Shown here one piece after another: positions 14,244-21,874 of a stretch of DNA of 34,021 nt. The number at the start of each line of letters is the position of its first letter. The first letter of the stretch is position 1. Source of the stretch: Atopobium sp. Its GTDB lineage: Bacteria > Actinomycetota > Coriobacteriia > Coriobacteriales > Atopobiaceae. Position numbers and translations under genes: made by a program. The notes under the pieces were generated by a model, which was not told where the DNA came from, did no database searches, and saw only the letters and a program-made list of their open reading frames with translations. The stretch spans positions 1 through 34,021 of the forward strand of contig JABZHC010000006.1 of the NCBI GenBank assembly GCA_015259035.1. Reading direction: 5' to 3'.

Positions 14244-14954
14244 ATGGGTCAGAAAGTACAGCCTACAGGCTTCCGTCTTGGTGTAACCGAGAGCTGGCGT
14301 TCTCGTTGGTACGCCGATAAGGACTACGCCGAGCAGCTCGGCAACGATCTTGCTATCCGCAAGTATCTTGAGAAGCGCCTTGAGAAGGCAGCCGTTGCTC
14401 GTATTGATATCGAGCGCGCTGGCGATAAGGTCAAGGTAACTATTTTCTCCGCACGTCCTGGTATTGTCATTGGCAAGAAGGGTGCAGAGATTGACGGCCT
14501 TCGTGCAGATCTTGAGCGTGTTGCTAAGGTCGGCAAGGGTCAGGTCAACGTTGATGTTGTCGAGGTTAAGCGTCCTGAGCTTGACGCAAACCTTGTTGCT
14601 CAGTCCATCGCAGAGCAGCTTGAGCAGCGTGTCGCTTTCCGTCGCGCTATGCGTAAGGCTGTTCAGTCCGCTCGTAAGGCTGGCGCTAAGGGTATTCGTA
14701 TCCAGTGCTCCGGTCGTCTGAACGGTGCTGAGATGGGCCGCCGTGAGTGGTACCGTGAGGGTCGCGTGCCTCTGCACACCCTTCGTGCTGCAATCGGCTA
14801 TGGTACCGCTACAGGTCGCACCACCATGGGCGCTGTTGGTATCAAGGTTTGGATTTATTACGGCGAGAAGATGCCTGGACAGCCAACACCTAACCCAGCT
14901 CTTGAGGGCTCCGCTCGTCCTCGTCGTGCTCGCAATGAGAGGAGGGGCCGTTAA
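14244..14954 (+). CDS. rpsC: 30S ribosomal protein S3
   Basis: S3 shapes the mRNA entry channel. The 236-residue protein starts MGQKVQPTGFRLGV and has a KH domain with GKKG at 77-80. The C-terminal domain has GRLNGAEMGRREWYREGRVPLHT in two blocks and ends in a basic Arg-rich tail. ATG at 14244 follows AAAGGAGG, which lies inside the end of rplV. Its stop overlaps the rplP start (TAATG). Confidence 0.98.
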   Translation: MGQKVQPTGFRLGVTESWRSRWYADKDYAEQLGNDLAIRKYLEKRLEKAAVARIDIERAGDKVKVTIFSARPGIVIGKKGAEIDGLRADLERVAKVGKGQVNVDVVEVKRPELDANLVAQSIAEQLEQRVAFRRAMRKAVQSARKAGAKGIRIQCSGRLNGAEMGRREWYREGRVPLHTLRAAIGYGTATGRTTMGAVGIKVWIYYGEKMPGQPTPNPALEGSARPRRARNERRGR

Positions 14955-15379
14955 TGCTTGCTCCAAAGCGTGTATTGCACCGTAAGGTACAGCGCGGTTC
15001 CATGAAGGGCCAGGCAAAGGGTAATACCCAGCTGCATTTTGGTTCCTGGGGCATCCGTGCAGAGGAGGCTCACTGGATTACTAACCGCCAGATTGAGGCT
15101 GCTCGTATTGCTCTCACCCGTGAGATGAAGCGTGGCGGTAAGGTTTGGATTACTATCTTCCCAGATAAGCCAATCACCAAGAAGCCTGCAGAGACTCGCA
15201 TGGGTTCCGGTAAGGGTAACCCAGAAGAGTGGGTAGCAGTTGTTAAGCCTGGTCGTATCATGTTCGAGATTGATGGCGTACCAGAGGAAGTTGCTCGTGA
15301 GGCTCTCCGTCTTGCTCAGCACAAGCTTCCAATTAAGACCAAGATTGTCTCCAAGGCCGATCAGGACGGTGAGAACTAA
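14954..15379 (+). CDS. rplP: 50S ribosomal protein L16
   Basis: L16 organises the A-site tRNA region of the large subunit. The 141-residue protein starts MLAPKRVLHRKVQRG and contains ETRMGSGKGNPEEWVAVVKP, the signature of the family. It overlaps rpsC at the start and rpmC at the end by one base each, so the three are tightly coupled. Confidence 0.98.
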   Translation: MLAPKRVLHRKVQRGSMKGQAKGNTQLHFGSWGIRAEEAHWITNRQIEAARIALTREMKRGGKVWITIFPDKPITKKPAETRMGSGKGNPEEWVAVVKPGRIMFEIDGVPEEVAREALRLAQHKLPIKTKIVSKADQDGEN

Positions 15380-15594
15380 TGAAGTACACCGAAATCAAGG
15401 CTATGAGCGATGCAGACCTCGCTAAGAAACTCGAGGAAGGCCGCGCAGAGCTCTTTAATCTTCGTTTCCAGATGGCAACTAGCCAGCTGGACAACACCGC
15501 TCGTGTCAAGGCTGTTAAGCGTGACATTGCTCGCGTTCAGACCGAGATGCGCACCCGTCAAATTGCTGCGGAAGCATCCGCAGAGCAGAACTAG
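15379..15594 (+). CDS. rpmC: 50S ribosomal protein L29
   Basis: L29 is a small helical protein near the tunnel exit. The 71-residue protein has ADLAKKLEEGRAELFNLRFQ and a second helix VKAVKRDIARVQTEMRTRQ. It starts in the rplP stop codon. rpsQ follows after 17 bases with AGGAGA. Confidence 0.96.
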   Translation: MKYTEIKAMSDADLAKKLEEGRAELFNLRFQMATSQLDNTARVKAVKRDIARVQTEMRTRQIAAEASAEQN

Positions 15595-15611
15595 ATCGCA
15601 GGAGATAAGTT

Positions 15612-15878
15612 ATGGCAGAGACCGAAAGCAGAAATGCGCGTAAGGTTCGTACCGGACTCGTCGTCTCCATCTCTGGCGAGAAGACGATTACGGTAGAGAT
15701 TACGTACCGTAAGCACCACCCTAAGTATGGCAAGATGATGACCATCGGCAAGAAGCTTCACGTTCACGATGAGAACAACGAGGCTGGTCTGGGCGATACC
15801 GTCCGCGTCATGGAGACTCGTCCTCTTTCCAAGACCAAGCGTTGGCGTCTCGCAGAGATTGTTGAGCGCGCTAAGTAA
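15612..15878 (+). CDS. rpsQ: 30S ribosomal protein S17
   Basis: S17 is an OB-fold primary 16S rRNA binding protein. The 88-residue protein contains KVRTGLVVSISGEKTITV, the YRKHHPKYGK block and VRVMETRPLSKTKRWRL, all family hallmarks. ATG at 15612 follows AGGAGA. A 110-base gap with hairpins separates it from rplN. Confidence 0.97.
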   Translation: MAETESRNARKVRTGLVVSISGEKTITVEITYRKHHPKYGKMMTIGKKLHVHDENNEAGLGDTVRVMETRPLSKTKRWRLAEIVERAK

Positions 15879-15885
15879 TTAGCAC

Positions 15886-15967
15886 CTAGGAAACAGCTTT
15901 TAGCTCAACCTAGTTTTGTATCTATCATTATTTCTCATGTGCGCAAATACGCGCACCTCTGAGAAAT
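15886..15967 (+). promoter_or_regulatory. Two hairpins in the rpsQ-rplN gap
   Basis: The first stem is CTAGG/CCTAG with an inner AGCT/AGCT (15886-15913), followed by TTTTGT; it could be a weak terminator or attenuator. The second combines ATTTCTCA/TGAGAAAT with an inner GTGCGC/GCGCAC (15930-15967). It ends about 10 bases before the rplN Shine-Dalgarno site. Confidence 0.65.
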
Positions 15968-15988
15968 TAGGTTCCGGAGGAACGTCAC

Positions 15989-16357
15989 ATGATTCAGATG
16001 GAGACCATTCTCAACGTCGCTGACAACAGCGGCGCAAGGCGCGTAAAGTGCGTCAAGGTCCTTGGTGGCTCCAAGCGTCGTTACGCCGGCCTTGCCGACG
16101 TCATCATTGGCGCTGTCCAGGAGGCTACTCCAGGTGGTTCGGTGAAGAAGGGCGACATTGTTCGCTGCGTCATCGTTCGTACCGCTAAGGACACCCGTCG
16201 CAAGGACGGTAGCTACATCCGCTTTGACCAGAACGCATGCGTTCTCGTTAACAAAGAGGGTGAGCCCAAGGGTACTCGTATCTTTGGACCAGTCGCTCGC
16301 GAGCTGCGCGACCACAAGTACATGAAGATTGTCTCACTTGCACCTGAGACCCTTTAA
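15989..16357 (+). CDS. rplN: 50S ribosomal protein L14
   Basis: L14 forms part of an intersubunit bridge. The 122-residue protein starts MIQMETILNVADNSGAR and has KGDIVRCVIVRT and GTRIFGPVARELR. The start ATG at 15989 follows CCGGAGGAA. It is followed by rplX after 11 bases. Confidence 0.98.
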   Translation: MIQMETILNVADNSGARRVKCVKVLGGSKRRYAGLADVIIGAVQEATPGGSVKKGDIVRCVIVRTAKDTRRKDGSYIRFDQNACVLVNKEGEPKGTRIFGPVARELRDHKYMKIVSLAPETL

Positions 16358-16368
16358 GGAGGAACGAC

Positions 16369-16686
16369 ATGCCTAAGATGAAGATCAAGAAGGGCGACAA
16401 GGTCGAGGTCCTCACTGGTAAGGACAAGGGTAAGCGCGGCGAGGTACTTCGCGTATATCCAGAGAAGAACAAGGTTGTCGTTGAGGGCGTTGCAATTGCA
16501 AAGCGCCATGTCAAGCCAAACGCAGCTAACCAGCAGGGTGGCATCGTTGAGGCAGAGGCAGCAATCGACGCTTCCAATGTTGCTCTTATCGACCCTAAGA
16601 CCGACAAGCCAACTCGTGTTGGCTACCTGATCAAGGAGGACGGCACCAAGGTCCGCGTCTCCAAGAAGTCAGGCGCTGAGCTCTAA
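16369..16686 (+). CDS. rplX: 50S ribosomal protein L24
   Basis: L24 starts 50S assembly. The 105-residue protein has an N-terminal KOW motif (about 4-40: IKKGDKVEVLTGKDKGKRG) and the block RHVKPNAANQQGGIVEAEA. ATG follows AAGGAGG. It is the last gene of this transcription unit; a strong terminator follows within 80 bases. Confidence 0.97.
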   Translation: MPKMKIKKGDKVEVLTGKDKGKRGEVLRVYPEKNKVVVEGVAIAKRHVKPNAANQQGGIVEAEAAIDASNVALIDPKTDKPTRVGYLIKEDGTKVRVSKKSGAEL

Positions 16687-16732
16687 GTTACCCGTGTTTC
16701 TCGCTTTGTAAGAAACATCTAAGAGCTACTTC

Positions 16733-16765
16733 AAACCCCGTTATCGTCAGATAGCGGGGTTTTCT
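16733..16765 (+). terminator. Intrinsic terminator after rplX
   Basis: AAACCCCGTTATC (16733-16745) pairs with 16750-16762 around a GTCA loop, with one G-U pair, followed by TTTTCTTTT. A smaller stem, GTTTCT/AGAAAC, lies just upstream (16696-16716). It divides the S10 operon from rplE onward. Confidence 0.92.
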
Positions 16766-16989
16766 TTTGGGCGAGAAGTACGGTTCGTGTGGAAGTCGTG
16801 TGATGACACGAAAAAATATCAGCTAGCTTGAAATTCTCGCCCCTTTTTTGCTCAATAAGGTCTAATATTGTTCATTGCGTCTTTCTATGGGACACGTATG
16901 TCTCGAGGACGCAGATGGCTCCTAGTTCGCCAAACTAGGAGGTGCGAGGCGATCCCCGCACTTAAAACCCCAAGAGTTAAGGAGAAACC
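16766..16989 (+). promoter_or_regulatory. Promoter and structured leader upstream of rplE
   Basis: The stretch between the terminator and rplE has no gene. It holds two TTCTCGCC octamers (16770-16777 inverted, 16834-16841) and a -10-like TAATAT (16863-16868) without a clear -35. It also has a perfect 9-bp hairpin CTCCTAGTT/AACTAGGAG (16919-16941) and a second stem GTGCG/CGCAC (16942-16961). A promoter is needed here because a terminator precedes it, but its exact place is uncertain. Confidence 0.5.
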
Positions 16990-17550
16990 ATGGCAGACGA
17001 GAAGTACACACCTCGCCTTAAAGAGCTTTACTACGCATCTGTGCGTGATGCTCTGAAGGAGAAATTTGGTTACACCAACGTTAACCAGATTCCTAAGTTT
17101 GAGAAGATCGTTGTCAACATGGGTGTTGGCGAGGCAGCTACAGACGCTAAGGCAATTGACGGCGCTGTAAACGACCTCCGTACCATCACTGGTCAGCAGC
17201 CACTTGTTACACACGCTCGCAAGTCTATCGCAACCTTTAAGCTTCGCCAGGGTATGCCAATCGGCGCTAAAGTTACCCTTCGTGGCGATCGTATGTGGGA
17301 GTTCCTGGATCGTCTGATTGCAGTTGCAATTCCTCGTATTCGCGACTTCCGTGGTATCTCTGCTAAGAGCTTCGACGGCCGTGGTAACTTCTCCATGGGC
17401 GTAACCGAGCAGCTCATCTTCCCAGAGATTGACTTTGACAAGATGGACCACACCCGCGGTATGGACATCACCATTGTCACCACTGCTAAGACCAATGAGG
17501 AGGGCAAGGCACTTCTCGACGCCTTCCACTTCCCATTCAAGCAGGACTAA
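16990..17550 (+). CDS. rplE: 50S ribosomal protein L5
   Basis: L5 joins 5S rRNA to the large subunit. The 186-residue protein has VPKxEKIVVNMGVGEA-type sequence (IPKFEKIVVNMGVGEA), the GQQPLVTHARKSIA block and FPEIDFDKMDHTRGMDITIV. ATG at 16990 follows AAGGAG. It is the first gene of the spc-type operon here. Confidence 0.98.
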   Translation: MADEKYTPRLKELYYASVRDALKEKFGYTNVNQIPKFEKIVVNMGVGEAATDAKAIDGAVNDLRTITGQQPLVTHARKSIATFKLRQGMPIGAKVTLRGDRMWEFLDRLIAVAIPRIRDFRGISAKSFDGRGNFSMGVTEQLIFPEIDFDKMDHTRGMDITIVTTAKTNEEGKALLDAFHFPFKQD

Positions 17551-17558
17551 CTTTTACC

Positions 17559-17654
17559 TGCGCTTTAAGTTAAGCGCATTCCTGTTGGCATCTTCGATGC
17601 CGGGTGACATAGTCACCAGCACTATTGTTTGAAGTCATCTTGGCGTTCGCCAAG
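17559..17654 (+). promoter_or_regulatory. Four tandem hairpins in the rplE-rpsZ gap
   Basis: Perfect stems follow one another: TGCGCTT/AAGCGCA (17559-17578), GGCATC/GATGCC with a TTC loop (17587-17601), GGTGAC/GTCACC with an ATA loop (17603-17617), and CTTGGC/GCCAAG with a GTTC loop (17639-17654). The last ends 10 bases before the rpsZ Shine-Dalgarno site. None has a T run. Confidence 0.72.
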
Positions 17655-17675
17655 TTGCATTTTGAAGGAGGATTT

Positions 17676-17861
17676 GTGGCTAAGACTTCGATGATCGTCA
17701 AAGCCTCGCGTGAGCCGAAGTACTCTACGCGCACACAGAACCGTTGCCAGCGTTGTGGACGTCCCCACTCCGTTTACCGCAAGTTTGGTCTGTGCCGTGT
17801 GTGCTTCCGTGAGCTAGCGAGCAAGGGCGAGCTTCCTGGTGTCCGCAAGGCAAGCTGGTAG
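17676..17861 (+). CDS. rpsZ: 30S ribosomal protein S14, zinc-binding type Z
   Basis: The 61-residue zinc form of S14 assembles into the 30S head. The zinc ribbon is CQRCG and CRVC. The start is GTG at 17676, as the family begins (M)AKTSMIVKA and AAGGAGG lies 4 bases upstream; an in-frame ATG at 17625 would add 17 unrelated residues. The zinc form is usual in Gram-positive bacteria. Confidence 0.97.
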   Translation: MAKTSMIVKASREPKYSTRTQNRCQRCGRPHSVYRKFGLCRVCFRELASKGELPGVRKASW

Positions 17862-17873
17862 GACTCAGGGCTC

Positions 17874-17928
17874 TGGCGTCAAGGCATCTGCGCCACGGGT
17901 GTAGATGAACCAGACACGCAGTTTCATC
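17874..17928 (+). promoter_or_regulatory. Two hairpins in the rpsZ-rpsH gap
   Basis: TGGCG/CGCCA (17874-17895) and GATGAA/TTCATC (17904-17928) are perfect but short stems filling much of the 89-base gap. Confidence 0.5.
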
Positions 17929-17950
17929 ATTAACGAAGGAGAAGGATCAA

Positions 17951-18349
17951 ATGAAAATTACCGATCCCATTTCAGACATGCTGACGCGTATTCGTAACGC
18001 AAACTCAGCTGGCAAGGATTCCGTATTCATGCCATCGAGCAAGGTGCTCGTTGAGATTGCTCGCGTCATCACCGAAGAGGGCTATGTCGAGGGTTACACC
18101 GTTGAGGATACTAAGCCTCAGAAGACTCTTCACATCACCCTTAAGTATGGTAAGAAGCGCGCTAAGGTTATCCGCGGCATTCGTCGTATTTCCAAGCCTG
18201 GTCTGCGCATTTACTCCACCGCTGAGAAGCTTCCACGCGTTCTTGGTGGTCTTGGTACTGCAGTGGTTTCCACTTCTAAGGGCATGATGTGCGACCGCGA
18301 CGCTCGTAAGAACGGCGTTGGCGGCGAGGTCATCGCTTACGTTTGGTAA
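17951..18349 (+). CDS. rpsH: 30S ribosomal protein S8
   Basis: S8 binds central-domain 16S rRNA and in many bacteria represses the spc operon. The 132-residue protein starts MKITDPISDMLTRIRNA and ends with the family block STSKGMMCDRDARKNGVGGE-VIAYVW. ATG follows AAGGAGAAGG. rplF follows after 27 bases. Confidence 0.98.
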   Translation: MKITDPISDMLTRIRNANSAGKDSVFMPSSKVLVEIARVITEEGYVEGYTVEDTKPQKTLHITLKYGKKRAKVIRGIRRISKPGLRIYSTAEKLPRVLGGLGTAVVSTSKGMMCDRDARKNGVGGEVIAYVW

Positions 18350-18376
18350 ATCTGACAGGAATGAAAGGAGACAGCC

Positions 18377-18913
18377 GTGTCTCGTATTGGTAAGAAGCCT
18401 GTCCAGATTCCTGCTGGAGTCACTGTGACAGTTGATAACACCACCGTTACCGTTAAGGGTTCTAAGGGCGAGCTGACTCGTACTTTCTCTGAGCTGGTTG
18501 CTATCGCTCAGGAGGGCGAGGAGATTCTTGTTACTCGCGTTGACGAGTCCACTGAGTCCAATGCTCAGCAGGGTCTTGTCCGTACCCTTATCCACAACAT
18601 GGTTGTTGGTGTCTCTGAGGGCTTCGAGAAGAAGCTCGAGCTCACCGGCGTTGGTTACCGTGTAGCACTTAAGGGCAAGGATCTTGACCTTTCCCTTGGT
18701 TATTCTCACCCAGTTCTCTATGTTGCACCTGAGGGCATTAGCTTTGAGGTACCTGATAACACTCACCTTACTGTTAAGGGTATTTCTAAGGAGAAGGTCG
18801 GCCAGGTTGCAGCTGAGATTCGTATGAAGCGTCCACCAGAGCCTTACAAGGGCAAGGGCATTCACTACGAAGGTGAGCACATCCGCAGGAAGCTCGGTAA
18901 GGCTGCTAAGTAA
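18377..18913 (+). CDS. rplF: 50S ribosomal protein L6
   Basis: L6 lies near the factor-binding site of the large subunit. The 178-residue protein starts (M)SRIGKKPVQIPAGV from a GTG at 18377, behind AAAGGAGA. It contains the duplicated domain pattern, with LELTGVGYRVALKGKDL and RRPPEPYKGKGI-like sequence (KRPPEPYKGKGI). It is followed by a 68-base gap with two hairpins. Confidence 0.97.
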   Translation: MSRIGKKPVQIPAGVTVTVDNTTVTVKGSKGELTRTFSELVAIAQEGEEILVTRVDESTESNAQQGLVRTLIHNMVVGVSEGFEKKLELTGVGYRVALKGKDLDLSLGYSHPVLYVAPEGISFEVPDNTHLTVKGISKEKVGQVAAEIRMKRPPEPYKGKGIHYEGEHIRRKLGKAAK

Positions 18914-18923
18914 AGCAACCCTA

Positions 18924-18961
18924 CTTTTAGGCTAAAAGACCATCACCCCGTTAGGTGATGG
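18924..18961 (+). promoter_or_regulatory. Two tandem hairpins in the rplF-rplR gap
   Basis: CTTTTA/TAAAAG with a GGC loop (18924-18938) is followed at once by CCATCACC/GGTGATGG with a 6-base loop (18940-18961). Both are perfect, and no T run follows. Confidence 0.68.
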
Positions 18962-18981
18962 CATGTCTCTAAGGAGAAGGA

Positions 18982-19350
18982 ATGAACAAGCAGCAGGCGA
19001 AAAAGGCGGGTCTTGAACGCCGCAAGCGCCGCGTACGTGCCAAGGTCTTTGGTACACCTGAGCGTCCGCGTCTTGCAGTTCACCGCACAAACGCAAACAT
19101 TTATGCACAGCTTATTGACGACGCTTCTGGAAGAACTCTCTGCTCTGCCTCTACGCTTGACCCAGAGTTCCGTTCTACTGGCAAGGTTGGCTCCAACAAG
19201 GAGGCAGCTGAGTTCGTAGGTGAGCTTATCGGTAAGCGCGCTGCCGAGAAGAACGTCACTGAGGTCACTTTTGACCGTGGTGGCCGTCTCTATCACGGCC
19301 GCGTCAAGGCTTTGGCAGATGGCGCCCGCAACGCGGGCCTGAAGTTCTAG
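18982..19350 (+). CDS. rplR: 50S ribosomal protein L18
   Basis: L18 binds 5S rRNA together with L5. The 122-residue protein has RRKRRVRAKVFGTPERPRL, the VHRTNANIYAQLIDD block and the C-terminal FDRGGRLYHGRVKALADGAR. ATG follows AAGGAGAAGG. rpsE follows after 9 bases. Confidence 0.97.
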   Translation: MNKQQAKKAGLERRKRRVRAKVFGTPERPRLAVHRTNANIYAQLIDDASGRTLCSASTLDPEFRSTGKVGSNKEAAEFVGELIGKRAAEKNVTEVTFDRGGRLYHGRVKALADGARNAGLKF

Positions 19351-19359
19351 GAGGATTCA

Positions 19360-19881
19360 ATGGCACGTGATCGTAAGCGCCAGCAGGATACGGATCTTCA
19401 GGAGCGCGTCGTTTATATTCACCGCGTTTCCAAGACCGTTAAGGGTGGCCGCCGTATGTCACTCGTTGCTCTGGTAGTCGTTGGCGACGGTAAGGGTAAC
19501 GTTGGTATTGGCCAGGGTCGTTCCGCTGAGGTACCTCTGGCAATTCAGAAGGGCGTCGAGGACGCAAAGAGGAACATGTTCAAGGTCCCACTGACCGAGA
19601 CTGGTTCCGTACCACACGCAGTCACTGGTCACTACGGTGCAGGTTCTGTTCTTATTAAGCCTGCATTCGAGGGTACTGGTGTTATTGCTGGTGGTCCTAT
19701 TCGTCCACTCTTCGAGCTTGCAGGTATCACCAATGTACTTTCTAAGTCCCTTGGTACCGACAACGCTCTGAACATGATTAAGGCAGCAGCTGAGGGTCTG
19801 AAGGAGCTTTCCAGCCCAGAAGAAGCAGCTGAGCGTCGTGGCCTAACCGTCGGCGATATGTTCGTCGGAAAGGAGAACTAA
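19360..19881 (+). CDS. rpsE: 30S ribosomal protein S5
   Basis: S5 takes part in mRNA unwinding and accuracy. The 173-residue protein has the N-terminal RNA-binding domain (about 15-75: VVYIHRVSKTVKGGRRMS and VVGDGKGNVGIGQG). Its C-terminal domain includes GGPIRPLFELAGITNVLSK. No spectinomycin-type deletion is obvious in the first loop. ATG follows AGGAGG. rpmD starts 2 bases after its stop. Confidence 0.97.
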   Translation: MARDRKRQQDTDLQERVVYIHRVSKTVKGGRRMSLVALVVVGDGKGNVGIGQGRSAEVPLAIQKGVEDAKRNMFKVPLTETGSVPHAVTGHYGAGSVLIKPAFEGTGVIAGGPIRPLFELAGITNVLSKSLGTDNALNMIKAAAEGLKELSSPEEAAERRGLTVGDMFVGKEN

Positions 19882-19883
19882 CG

Positions 19884-20069
19884 ATGGCTAAGAACCTTAG
19901 CATCAAGCTTGTCCGTGGCGCCGTTGCAGGCGTCAAGAAGGACCAGACTGCTACGGTGAAGGCCCTCGGCCTCCACAAGATCGGCGATACCGTCGAGCAG
20001 CCTGACAACCCAAGCATTCGTGGAATGATCTTCAAGGTTAAGCACCTTGTCGAGGTTGAAGAGAACTAG
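19884..20069 (+). CDS. rpmD: 50S ribosomal protein L30
   Basis: L30 is a small 50S protein. The 61-residue protein has LSIKLVRGAVAGVKKDQTAT, the LGLHKIGDTVEQPDNPSIRGMI core (given in part) and KHLVEVEE at the end. ATG at 19884 follows AAAGGAG within the end of rpsE, so it is translationally coupled. Confidence 0.96.
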   Translation: MAKNLSIKLVRGAVAGVKKDQTATVKALGLHKIGDTVEQPDNPSIRGMIFKVKHLVEVEEN

Positions 20070-20080
20070 AGGTAGTAATA

Positions 20081-20527
20081 ATGCAGCTCAATGATCTTCG
20101 CCCCGCAGTGGGTTCGCGCAAAAATCGTAAGCGCGTAGGTCGCGGTAATTCTTCAGGCAATGGTACTTTTGCCGGCCGCGGTATGAATGGTCAGCTCTCC
20201 CGCTCTGGTGGCGGCAAGGGCGCTGGCTTCGAGGGTGGACAGCAGCCACTGGCTATGCGTCTTCCTAAGCTTCCTGGTTTCACTAACCACAACCGTGTTG
20301 AGTACGCTCCAGTCAACGTTGCTCGTCTGAACGCTCTCTTTGCAGACGGCGAGACCGTAGACGCAGAGGCTCTGGTTGCTAAGGGAGTTATTAAGTACAA
20401 CTTCATCCCAGTCAAGGTTCTGGGTGATGGCGAGCTTTCTAAGAAGCTCACTGTTAAGGTCGACAAGGTTTCCGCCTCCGCAAAGGCTAAGATCGAGGCG
20501 GCCGGTGGAAAGGTTGAGGCCGAGTAG
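20081..20527 (+). CDS. rplO: 50S ribosomal protein L15
   Basis: L15 is a late-assembling 50S protein with a long N-terminal extension. The 148-residue protein has LNDLRPAVGSRKNRKRVGRG, the Gly-rich FAGRGMNGQLSRSGGG stretch and RLPKLPGF. ATG follows GAGGTAG. Its stop TAG shares one base with the secY GTG start. Confidence 0.97.
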   Translation: MQLNDLRPAVGSRKNRKRVGRGNSSGNGTFAGRGMNGQLSRSGGGKGAGFEGGQQPLAMRLPKLPGFTNHNRVEYAPVNVARLNALFADGETVDAEALVAKGVIKYNFIPVKVLGDGELSKKLTVKVDKVSASAKAKIEAAGGKVEAE

Positions 20528-21807
20528 TGAGTAAAGGAATCGCCAACGCATTTCGTGTTCCGGAACTAAGGGGAAAGATTCTCCTTACGGTACTGATTCT
20601 TCTTCTGTACCGTTTTGGTGCGTATCTTCCTGTGCCCGGTGCTCCATTCCAGCAGATGCTTTCTGTTTATCAGAATGGTCTTTCTAAGAATGGCGCAATG
20701 GCCGTGCTTAACCTATTTTCGGGTGGCGCTCTTTCTCGCATGTCTGTTTTCAGTCTGGGCATCATGCCTTACATTACGGCTCAGATCATCTTCCAGATGA
20801 TGCAGTCCGTTATTCCATCTCTTGGCGAGCTTGCTAAAGATGGTGAGAGCGGCCAGCGTAAGATTACGCAGTACACGCGTTATCTTACGGTTGGCCTAGC
20901 TCTGCTCAATGCAGTTGGTTACCTGTTCTTGTTTAAGAGCTATGGTGTATCTTTTGCATCTATGGAGGGCGTGCCTGAGGCACTTGAAAACTTCCTGGTA
21001 GTCTTTACCATGCTAGTTGGTGCCATCATTATTATGTGGCTTGGTGAGGTTATTACCCAGCAGGGTGTTGGCAACGGAATGAGTCTTATCATCTTTGCAA
21101 ACATCATGGCTGGACTTCCAACAGCCCTTATTTCTTCAGTAGCTACTCGTGGAAACATTGTTCTTACCGTTGTTACTGTTGTGGTTATGCTCGCTATTAT
21201 TCCGCTCATTGTTTACATTGAGCGTGGTCAGCGTCGTATTCCTATCAACTATGCCAAGCGCGTTGTTGGTCGTCGTATGATGGGTGGTCAGTCAACTTAC
21301 CTTCCAATTAAGGTAAACACTGCAGGCGTTGTGCCAATCATCTTTGCATCTGCAATCCTGTACCTTCCTGCTCAGGTTGCTGTGTTCTTCCCAGGAGTAG
21401 AGTGGATTCAAAATCTTGCTACTTCACTTTCTTCTGGATGGGTTAACTGGGTTCTCTCAGTTATGTTCATTGTCTTCTTTGCATACTTCTACACTTCAAT
21501 GGTGTTCAATCCAGAGGAGACAGCAGACCAGCTTAAGAAGCAGGGTGGCTTTATTCCTGGTGTTCGTCCAGGTACTGCTACTTCAACGTATATCAAGACT
21601 GTTATTGACAGAGTCACCCTCCCCGGTGCTATCTTTATGGCAGTTCTTGCAATCGTCCCAACCATTATTTTCTGGTTCACAGGCGATTCGTTGATACAGG
21701 CGTTTGGTGGAACTTCCGTCCTGATTATGGTCGGTGTTGCAATGGATACACTCTCTTCCATTGAGTCCCACCTTAAGATGCACAACTATGAGGGCTTCTT
21801 TAAGTAG
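20527..21807 (+). CDS. secY: Protein translocase subunit SecY
   Basis: SecY forms the membrane channel for Sec-dependent protein export and insertion. The 426-residue protein has the usual ten predicted membrane segments and starts with GTG (one base overlap with rplO). Hallmarks are RFGAYLPVPG near the N-terminus, the segment IMPYITAQIIFQ, the cytoplasmic loop IERGQRRIPINYAKRVVGR and FNPEETADQLKKQGGFIPG. It ends at HNYEGFFK. A terminator-like hairpin follows immediately. Confidence 0.98.
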   Translation: MSKGIANAFRVPELRGKILLTVLILLLYRFGAYLPVPGAPFQQMLSVYQNGLSKNGAMAVLNLFSGGALSRMSVFSLGIMPYITAQIIFQMMQSVIPSLGELAKDGESGQRKITQYTRYLTVGLALLNAVGYLFLFKSYGVSFASMEGVPEALENFLVVFTMLVGAIIIMWLGEVITQQGVGNGMSLIIFANIMAGLPTALISSVATRGNIVLTVVTVVVMLAIIPLIVYIERGQRRIPINYAKRVVGRRMMGGQSTYLPIKVNTAGVVPIIFASAILYLPAQVAVFFPGVEWIQNLATSLSSGWVNWVLSVMFIVFFAYFYTSMVFNPEETADQLKKQGGFIPGVRPGTATSTYIKTVIDRVTLPGAIFMAVLAIVPTIIFWFTGDSLIQAFGGTSVLIMVGVAMDTLSSIESHLKMHNYEGFFK

Positions 21808-21824
21808 TTCTTAATACGTAGCAT

Positions 21825-21851
21825 AAAGGGGCCTGGAAACAGGCCCCTTTT
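21825..21851 (+). terminator. Terminator-like hairpin between secY and adk
   Basis: AAAGGGGCCTG (21825-21835) pairs perfectly with 21840-21850 around a GAAA tetraloop, then TATTATTT. It would stop or attenuate transcription 24 bases before adk, in what is usually one transcription unit. No new promoter is evident between it and adk, so partial read-through is likely. Confidence 0.82.
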
Positions 21852-21874
21852 ATTATTTGAAAGGAAGGCGAAGC

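Noticed and set aside
16868..17056. 62-codon frame in the rplE leader
   Set aside because: It covers the hairpins and overlaps the start of rplE in another frame; no protein features.
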